The notes below the pieces were generated by a model, which did not search any database, had not been told where the DNA came from, and saw only the letters and a program-made list of their open reading frames with translations. A DNA stretch of 8,325 bases. It comes from Planctomycetota bacterium (GTDB lineage: Bacteria > Planctomycetota > Phycisphaerae > WQYP01). The DNA lies in the NCBI GenBank assembly GCA_021809365.1, contig JAKBAC010000146.1, positions 1 through 8,325 on the forward strand, read 5' to 3'. Positions 1 to 4,841 of the stretch are shown one piece after another. Numbering within the stretch: position 1 is the first letter of the stretch; each line of letters opens with the position of its first letter. The translations under genes were made by a program, and so were the position numbers.

Positions 1-1157
1 CAGGTCCGCACATAGATATCATCACCACCGTTCGGCCCGGCAATGGCGATATAAACCAGCCCCACGGGATTTTTCAGGTCATCGTTGGCCGGCCCCGCAT
101 TGCCCGTAACCGCAATGGCCCAATGTGCTTCCGCCCGGCGCCGGGCCTGTTGTGCCATGGCGGCGGCCACTTCGCGGCTGACGGCTCCGTATGTTTTAAT
201 GAGTTCCGGATCAACGCCAAGTTCCGCCGCTTTGCTTTCGTCGCTGTACGTGACCCAGCCGCGCTTAAAACATGCGGAACTTCCAGGAACATTCGTCAAC
301 ATCATCGCGACCCATCCGCCGGTGCAGCTTTCCGCGGTGGTGACAGTTCTGCCCTGTTGCAGCAGGTTCTGCACCACAACCTCTTCGAGGGTGACCTGAT
401 CGGTGGAGAAAATCAGCTCGCCGAGTCTATGGCGTACAATTTCGGCTTTTTCAGTGATCATTGTGTGGACTTCCGCGGGTTGCCCCATGGCGTAGATGCG
501 AACGGAAACAATGCCGTCGTGAACGGTTGTGCCGACGGATGGATTAGTTCCGCGCTTCATGAGGTCGGCAAGGCGCGAACCGATCCAGGATTCGCCGGCA
601 CCGCAGATATTAAGTGCCATGATCCGCCGTACCACACCGCCTCCTGCCGCTTGCAGCAACGGCTTAAAGGATAGTTCAAACATGGCCTTCATTTCCCTGG
701 GCACGCCGGGCATGACAAATATCTGCGTTTTACCCAGGCGGGCCATAATTCCCGGAGCTGTACCACAGGAATTGCTGATGCAGGACGCGGAAAGCGGTCG
801 CATCGCCTGCAGGCGATTGTTTTCTGTCATGGTCCGATTGATCCGCTTAAAAAACGTCTCCAGATCAGCCATGGCAGCCTGATCCTGTACCAGAGGCTCA
901 CCCAGTGCGTCCGCCACACTGGAACGCGTGAGGTCATCTTCCGTAGGGCCTAATCCACCGGAAATCAGCAGAATATCGCATAGAGCGGCACTATGGTGAA
1001 TTGCGGCAACAATAGCGGCCCGTTGATCGCCCACAGTCAGTTGCAGTGGACAACTGATTCCAAGGTCCGCCAGTTGCCTTCCCAGCCAGGCGGCATTGCT
1101 GTTAATGGTTAGTCCGGAGGTAAGTTCGTCACCAATCGAAATAATAATCGCATTCAT
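1..1157 (-). CDS. cinA: CinA-family protein: MoCF-like domain plus C-terminal NMN deamidase (PncC) domain, 3' end beyond the window
   Basis: The minus strand is open without a stop from ATG at 1157 to the window edge (385 codons). The start gives a protein beginning MNAIIISIGDELTSG, the usual opening of CinA. Residues about 3-170 form the MoCF-like (molybdopterin-binding-fold) domain, with SGGLGPTEDDLT at 66-77 and MPGVPREMKAMFE at 149-161. Residues from about 255 form the PncC-type domain, with TAESCTGG at 274-281, TYSDESK at 303-309 and GNAGP at 352-356, followed by NPVGLVYIAI. In characterised relatives this domain hydrolyses nicotinamide mononucleotide to nicotinate mononucleotide for NAD recycling in the cytoplasm, and the N-terminal domain has been linked to ADP-ribose pyrophosphatase activity. 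CinA proteins usually have about 410-430 residues, so roughly 30-40 are missing at the left edge. The gene is divergent from the desaturase operon. Family assignment is firm; substrate activity is inferred. Confidence 0.95.
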   Translation of the reverse strand, partial: MNAIIISIGDELTSGLTINSNAAWLGRQLADLGISCPLQLTVGDQRAAIVAAIHHSAALCDILLISGGLGPTEDDLTRSSVADALGEPLVQDQAAMADLETFFKRINRTMTENNRLQAMRPLSASCISNSCGTAPGIMARLGKTQIFVMPGVPREMKAMFELSFKPLLQAAGGGVVRRIMALNICGAGESWIGSRLADLMKRGTNPSVGTTVHDGIVSVRIYAMGQPAEVHTMITEKAEIVRHRLGELIFSTDQVTLEEVVVQNLLQQGRTVTTAESCTGGWVAMMLTNVPGSSACFKRGWVTYSDESKAAELGVDPELIKTYGAVSREVAAAMAQQARRRAEAHWAIAVTGNAGPANDDLKNPVGLVYIAIAGPNGGDDIYVRT

Positions 1158-1197
1158 GATTTCTGTGCCTTTGCTGTCAGTGGGTGAATTGTCGCCA

Positions 1198-1227
1198 ATT
1201 ATAAGCTCTTGGCAAACCGGATTTTAA
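1198..1227 (-). promoter_or_regulatory. Candidate sigma70-type promoter of cinA
   Basis: Read on the minus strand, a perfect TATAAT (-10) lies at 1203-1198. TTAAAA, matching 4 of 6 bases of the -35 consensus, lies at 1227-1222, with an 18-bp spacer. Transcription would begin near 1191, leaving a leader of about 35 nt before the ATG at 1157. The -10 match and position are good; the -35 is only moderate. Confidence 0.5.
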
Positions 1228-1228
1228 T

Positions 1229-1241
1229 TTGCGGCCCGCAA
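1229..1241. other. 13-bp palindrome TTGCGGCCCGCAA, possible operator
   Basis: TTGCGG and CCGCAA form perfect 6-bp arms around one central base. The site sits immediately upstream of the candidate cinA -35 and in the shared divergent promoter region, where a dimeric regulator could bind. No regulator gene is present in the window, and a palindrome of this size can arise by chance. Confidence 0.25.
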
Positions 1242-1284
1242 TGGGGTACAATGGTAATGGTGCGTAGGGCTACCAACCCCATTG

Positions 1285-1304
1285 GTTTGCGGACAAACTT
1301 TTTT
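1285..1304 (+). terminator. Small hairpin followed by six Ts, possible weak terminator or attenuator
   Basis: GTTTG (1285-1289) and CAAAC (1294-1298) can form a 5-bp stem with a CGGA loop, followed directly by TTTTTT (1299-1304). A second short hairpin, ACCAA (1272-1276) with TTGGT (1282-1286), shares two bases with it, so the two cannot both form fully. The arrangement resembles an attenuator, but the stem is short and AT-rich, so real termination would be weak at best. Confidence 0.22.
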
Positions 1305-1312
1305 GCTTCGCG

Positions 1313-1339
1313 TTGCCGGGCTACTGGTGGTACCATAAT
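1313..1339 (+). promoter_or_regulatory. Weak candidate promoter for the desaturase-prmC operon
   Basis: TTGCCG at 1313-1318 and CATAAT at 1334-1339 resemble -35 and -10 boxes, but the 15-bp spacer is short. A second possibility is TACAAT at 1247-1252, with a poor -35 at 1224-1229 and a 17-bp spacer. That one would overlap the cinA promoter and would place the hairpins of 1263-1304 in the transcript. The sequence alone does not decide between them. Confidence 0.22.
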
Positions 1340-1367
1340 TTATTGTTTAGCGCTGCCCTACGTTAAA

Positions 1368-1374
1368 TGAGGAA
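1368..1374 (+). promoter_or_regulatory. Ribosome binding site deciding the TTG start of the desaturase
   Basis: TGAGGAA lies 6 nt before TTG at 1381, the spacing expected of a Shine-Dalgarno sequence. No in-frame ATG occurs until codon 18 (1432-1434), which lacks a comparable site, so the TTG start is favoured. Confidence 0.65.
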
Positions 1375-1380
1375 TTTTTT

Positions 1381-2379
1381 TTGCAAAACGAATCCAATGC
1401 GTATGAGCACCATTTTGATATTCTCCATAACATGCAGGATCTTGTGCAGGAGAATCTCATTTATCTCTCCCCGGTAGATAAAGCGTGGCAACCCACCGAT
1501 TATTTACCGGATTTCACAGCCGACAACTGGGCCCAGCAGGCGCAGGATTTCCGTGTTCCCGCGCAATGCTTATCCGATGAAGCGCTGGTGGTGCTGGTAG
1601 GGGACATGGTCACCGAAGAGGCTCTGCCAAGTTATTCTGTTTCTCTGAATCTTATTGCGCGGGATTATGAGGGGACCACGCCCAAGCCCTGGGCCAAATG
1701 GATGCGCGCCTGGAGTGCGGAGGAAAACCGCCATGGCGATCTGCTCAATGCTTATTTGCGTCTCACCGGACGGATAGATATGCGCAGCGTTGAACTGACC
1801 ATTCATCATCTGATCGCCAATGGCTTTAATCCAAGGGCCTATCCCGATCCTTATAACGGGCTGATTTACACGTCATTTCAGGAGCGTGCCACGCGCATTT
1901 CCCATAGCAATGTGGCCAAACTGGCGACCGCACAAGGCGATGCGAATCTTGCAAAAATCTGCCTGCGTATTTCCGGCGATGAGGCGCGCCATGAAGCGTT
2001 TTATACGCTTATGGCCGGAAAAGTCATGGAGGTTGATCCGGAAGGCGGTATCCTGGCGTTCCGTGAAATGATGCGCGGGCTGATCGCCATGCCGGGCCGA
2101 TTAATGTACGACGGGAAAGATGCGGATCTCTTTGATCATTTTGCGGTTGTCGCCCAGCGCCTGGGGGTTTATACCGTCCATGATTATGCCGCCATTATCC
2201 AGCATCTTGTCAAAACATGGGACATCGCTTCGCGCTCGGTTTCCGGTGCCGCGGCTAAAGCGCAGGAATATCTCTGTAAGCAGGCGGATCGCTACATCAG
2301 TCATGCTGATCGCATTGCTGAATTCCAGCGCGGCCTGCCGCCGGTAGCCTTCAGTTGGATCCACGGACGATCAGTTTAA
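1381..2379 (+). CDS. Soluble di-iron acyl-[acyl-carrier-protein] desaturase, plant stearoyl-ACP desaturase type
   Basis: This 332-residue protein belongs to the soluble fatty acid desaturase type 2 family. Such enzymes use O2, reduced ferredoxin and a di-iron centre to insert a cis double bond into acyl chains carried on ACP, in the cytoplasm. All six iron ligands known from castor Delta9 stearoyl-ACP desaturase are present: E79 (TEEALP), E115 and H118 (EENRH), E168 (SFQERA), E201 and H204 (DEARHE). The threonine next to the iron site (castor T199) is T171. The match to plant enzymes extends over nearly the full length, including GRIDMR, MPGRLMYDG, FDHFAVVAQRLGVYT and the C-terminal FSWI. There is no transit peptide or membrane segment. 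One loop, between E79 and E115, is two residues shorter than in castor. The TTG start is supported by TGAGGAA six bases upstream. The gene abuts prmC directly. No ferredoxin or ACP gene is nearby. Family is very secure; chain length and double-bond position cannot be read from the sequence. Confidence 0.94.
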   Translation: MQNESNAYEHHFDILHNMQDLVQENLIYLSPVDKAWQPTDYLPDFTADNWAQQAQDFRVPAQCLSDEALVVLVGDMVTEEALPSYSVSLNLIARDYEGTTPKPWAKWMRAWSAEENRHGDLLNAYLRLTGRIDMRSVELTIHHLIANGFNPRAYPDPYNGLIYTSFQERATRISHSNVAKLATAQGDANLAKICLRISGDEARHEAFYTLMAGKVMEVDPEGGILAFREMMRGLIAMPGRLMYDGKDADLFDHFAVVAQRLGVYTVHDYAAIIQHLVKTWDIASRSVSGAAAKAQEYLCKQADRYISHADRIAEFQRGLPPVAFSWIHGRSV

Positions 2380-3285
2380 ATGGATGCAAGCCGGAAATCT
2401 GTTTCATGGACCATCGGTGAACTGCTGCAGTGGACAACCGCGTTTTTCACCCGAAACGGCATTGATGAAGCTCGTCTTTCCGCCGAATTGCTGCTGGCCC
2501 ACGCCCTGGGTTGCACGCGCATGGCGCTTTACACCCGCTTTGAACAAACCCCGCCGCCGGATCAGGTGGCGGCCTTCCGCGAGATGGTAAAAAAACGCAA
2601 AGATCACACCCCGGTACCCTATCTGATTGGTAAGGCCTGGTTCTATTCTCTGGAATTTGCGGTAACGCCGGATGTGCTGATTCCGCGGCCCGATACCGAA
2701 ACCCTCGTGGAGCAGGTGATTCGTCTGGCCCGAATGACCCCCGCATGGGAGGCACCGGAAATATTGGATTTGTGCACCGGCAGCGGATGTATCGCCATTG
2801 CTCTGTCTAAAAATCTGCCTGCGGCCCGACTCACGGCATCAGATATCAGCCCTGCGGCTTTACGGATTGCGGAAAACAATGCCGCTGCCCATGAACTTAG
2901 CGCCCGAATCCGCTTTATTTCAGGGGATTTATTTCAACCCATTGCCGCGATGTCTCCACCGGTAATGTTTCATGCCATTGTCTGTAATCCACCCTACATT
3001 GTCGCGGATAAAATTGCCGGGCTTATGCCGGAGGTTTCCCGCCATGAACCGCAGTTGGCATTAAATGGTGGGGCGGATGGACTGGCGTTTTATCATCGCC
3101 TGGCAACGCACGCGGGAGAATATTTACTTCCCGATGGTGCATTGATGGTTGAAACGGCGTTTGACCAAACCGCAGATGTTCAGAAAATTTTCCTGGCGCA
3201 AGGCGTCTTTCATGACAGCCGGATCATCCGCGACACGGCCGGCCATTCGCGATGCGTACTGGTGCGAAAAGCCGGTGCCGGGTAA
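2380..3285 (+). CDS. prmC: Peptide chain release factor N5-glutamine methyltransferase PrmC (HemK)
   Basis: PrmC transfers a methyl group from S-adenosylmethionine to the glutamine of the GGQ motif in release factors RF1 and RF2, improving translation termination. The 301-residue product has the expected two parts. The first is a helical N-terminal substrate-recognition domain (about 1-75). The second is a class I methyltransferase domain, with IPRPDTE at 101-107, the SAM-binding DLCTGSGCIAIAL at 130-142, acidic D155 after strand 2, and the diagnostic NPPY at 203-206, followed by HEPQLALNGGADGL. Length is normal for the family. The ATG at 2380 follows the TAA of the desaturase (2377-2379) with no gap, and there is no convincing ribosome binding site of its own, so initiation is probably coupled to termination upstream. 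No prfA lies in the window, although prfA is a frequent prmC neighbour elsewhere. Confidence 0.95.
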   Translation: MDASRKSVSWTIGELLQWTTAFFTRNGIDEARLSAELLLAHALGCTRMALYTRFEQTPPPDQVAAFREMVKKRKDHTPVPYLIGKAWFYSLEFAVTPDVLIPRPDTETLVEQVIRLARMTPAWEAPEILDLCTGSGCIAIALSKNLPAARLTASDISPAALRIAENNAAAHELSARIRFISGDLFQPIAAMSPPVMFHAIVCNPPYIVADKIAGLMPEVSRHEPQLALNGGADGLAFYHRLATHAGEYLLPDGALMVETAFDQTADVQKIFLAQGVFHDSRIIRDTAGHSRCVLVRKAGAG

Positions 3286-3327
3286 TATTCGCGCTTACCG
3301 ATTGAGCTTGTAGCTTGGATAAAGTAT

Positions 3328-4686
3328 ATGGCCGTTGATTATTGTCGTTTTCCCGCAGATTTCACGTGGGGTGTTGCTACCGCAGCGTATCAGATTGAAG
3401 GTGCTGTCGCAGAGGATGGCCGCGGCCCGTCTGTATGGGATACCTTTTGTCTGCGGCCAGGCGCGGTTTTCTCCGGGCAATCCGGTGCGCAAGCTTGTGA
3501 TCATTATCATTTGTATCGGCAGGATGTCGCCTTGATGAAAGCCATGGGCGTTAAAGCGTATCGCTTTTCCGCGTCATGGCCGAGAATATTTCCCGAAGGA
3601 ACCGGGGCGGTTAATGAAAAGGGCCTCGATTTTTACAAACGGCTGCTGGATGAACTTCGCGCTGCCGGGATTCAGCCCTGGATGACGCTGATGCATTGGG
3701 ACCTGCCGCAGGCCCTGGAAAATCGGTATGGGGGTTGGGAGTCCCGGCAATGCGCAATTGATTTTGCCACGTACGCCGGATATATGGCTCGGCATCTCGG
3801 CGACCGCCTGGAAGGAATCTTCACCATCAATGAATTTGTCTGCTTTCTGGATAAAGCCTACGGCTTTTCCGATGAGCCATTTGCCCCCGGCAAGCAAACA
3901 TCCATCAAGGTGTTGAATCAGGCGCGACACCATGCGGTGCTGGGCCATGGAATGGCTGTGCAGGCCATCAACGCGGCCGGCAAATGCCGGGTTGGATTGG
4001 CGGAAAACATCCCTAATTGCGCGCCGATTCTTGAAACTCCCGAACATATCCACGCTACGCGCAACGCACTGCGTGAACGCACGGGAATGTTTCTCATGCC
4101 GATTTTAGAAGGTGCCTATCATCCGGCCTATCTGGAATCGCAGGGGGCCGACGCACCTGTATTTACAGATGAAGATATGACAATAATTTCATCGCCTATA
4201 GATTTTGTCGGGCTGAATCTTTATGCCCCCACGTATATCCGGCATGATCCGTCCAAACCCTGCCAATGGAGCGAGGTTCAGTGCGACCCGCATTATCCCC
4301 GTATGCACATGCCATGGTTGACCATCGGCCCGTCGATTACCTATTGGGGGCCGCGGCTGGTTGCCGAGTTGTGGAACGTCAAGGCGATTTATATCACCGA
4401 AAACGGCTGTGCGTATCCAGATGCGCCCGATGCGGACAATAAAATATGGGACACCGCACGGGTGATGTATTTGCAGCAGCATCTGATTGGTGCGCACCGC
4501 GCGGTCAGTGAAGGGTATGGCCTCAAGGGCTATTTTCACTGGAGCCTGATGGATAATTTTGAATGGGCCTGTGGCTATTCCAAACGCTTCGGCCTGCATT
4601 ACGTTAATTACCAGACCATGGAACGCATTCCAAAATTAAGCGCCGAATTTTATGCCAACGTCATCCGCCGGAACGCTCTGGGATAG
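3328..4686 (+). CDS. Glycoside hydrolase family 1 enzyme, beta-glucosidase type
   Basis: This 452-residue protein has the typical length and architecture of a single (beta/alpha)8 GH1 domain. GH1 enzymes cleave beta-linked glucosides, galactosides and similar sugars with retention. Conserved elements in order are FTWGVATAAYQIEG (12-25), with sugar-binding Q22; MHWDLP, with H123; acid/base E169 in TINEF (166-170); N297 and Y299 in GLNLY; nucleophile E358 in ITENG; and W405, E412 and W413 in HWSLMDNFEW. E412 in this last motif suggests a non-phosphorylated sugar rather than a 6-phospho-beta-glucoside. No signal peptide is visible, so the enzyme should be cytoplasmic and act on imported oligosaccharides. 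An oddity is NEF in place of the usual NEP at the acid/base site. The ATG at 3328 has only a weak GGAT-like site upstream. The gap from prmC is 42 bp with no evident terminator or promoter, so read-through from prmC is plausible. The exact substrate is unknown. Confidence 0.93.
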   Translation: MAVDYCRFPADFTWGVATAAYQIEGAVAEDGRGPSVWDTFCLRPGAVFSGQSGAQACDHYHLYRQDVALMKAMGVKAYRFSASWPRIFPEGTGAVNEKGLDFYKRLLDELRAAGIQPWMTLMHWDLPQALENRYGGWESRQCAIDFATYAGYMARHLGDRLEGIFTINEFVCFLDKAYGFSDEPFAPGKQTSIKVLNQARHHAVLGHGMAVQAINAAGKCRVGLAENIPNCAPILETPEHIHATRNALRERTGMFLMPILEGAYHPAYLESQGADAPVFTDEDMTIISSPIDFVGLNLYAPTYIRHDPSKPCQWSEVQCDPHYPRMHMPWLTIGPSITYWGPRLVAELWNVKAIYITENGCAYPDAPDADNKIWDTARVMYLQQHLIGAHRAVSEGYGLKGYFHWSLMDNFEWACGYSKRFGLHYVNYQTMERIPKLSAEFYANVIRRNALG

Positions 4687-4696
4687 GAGCGTTGGA

Positions 4697-4726
4697 GGTT
4701 ACAGGGGACAGGTTATGGGTTACAGG
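4697..4726. repeat. Direct repeat GGTTACAGG, two copies
   Basis: GGTTACAGG occurs at 4697-4705 and again at 4718-4726, with a related GGTTATGG between them, just after the glycosidase stop codon. The short, purine-rich repeat cluster lies in the non-coding spacer before hrpB. Its function is unknown. Confidence 0.5.
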
Positions 4727-4761
4727 CGGCGAAACAGCAGCGACAGCGCTTCCAAAGCCTT

Positions 4762-4782
4762 CTAACTCCTAACTCCTAACGC
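4762..4782. repeat. Tandem heptamer CTAACTC, two perfect copies and one variant
   Basis: CTAACTC (4762-4768), CTAACTC (4769-4775) and CTAACGC (4776-4782) form a small tandem array in the spacer between the glycosidase and hrpB. On the other strand the unit reads GAGTTAG. It partly complements the GGAGGTTA beginning at 4694, so a weak fold is possible. There is no convincing intrinsic terminator in this spacer. Confidence 0.55.
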
Positions 4783-4841
4783 CTGGATTCTTATTTCCTC
4801 GCCCCTCGATGAGTTTATCTTCGTGCGGTAAGATTCAGCCC

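Larger units (their letters stand above)
1263..1362. repeat. Leader segment bounded by an 8-bp inverted repeat (CGTAGGGC / GCCCTACG)
   Basis: CGTAGGGC at 1263-1270 is the exact reverse complement of GCCCTACG at 1355-1362, enclosing a 100-bp segment directly in front of the desaturase ribosome binding site. GGGCTAC also occurs twice inside it, near 1267 and 1319. The arms could be ends of a degenerate small repeat element or could pair in the leader RNA. No clear target-site duplication flanks them. The inverted repeat is seen directly; its meaning is inferred. Confidence 0.35.

Noticed and set aside
123..674. Plus-strand open frame of 183 codons
   Set aside because: It lies antisense to cinA, whose minus-strand frame carries continuous family motifs. 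The plus-strand translation resembles no known family.
3284..3298. GGTAA...TTACC inverted repeat after prmC as a terminator
   Set aside because: The stem is 5 bp with a loop of about 5 nt and no T-run, so it is not a convincing terminator.
3302..3330. TTGAGC / TATATG as a promoter for the glycosidase gene
   Set aside because: The -10 would overlap the start codon and place the transcription start inside the gene.
3574..4053. Minus-strand open frame of 159 codons
   Set aside because: It is antisense to the intact GH1 gene, with no ribosome binding site or recognisable domain.
4189..4599. Minus-strand open frame of 136 codons
   Set aside because: It is a shadow of the GH1 coding sequence, covering the nucleophile region on the other strand, with no independent support.
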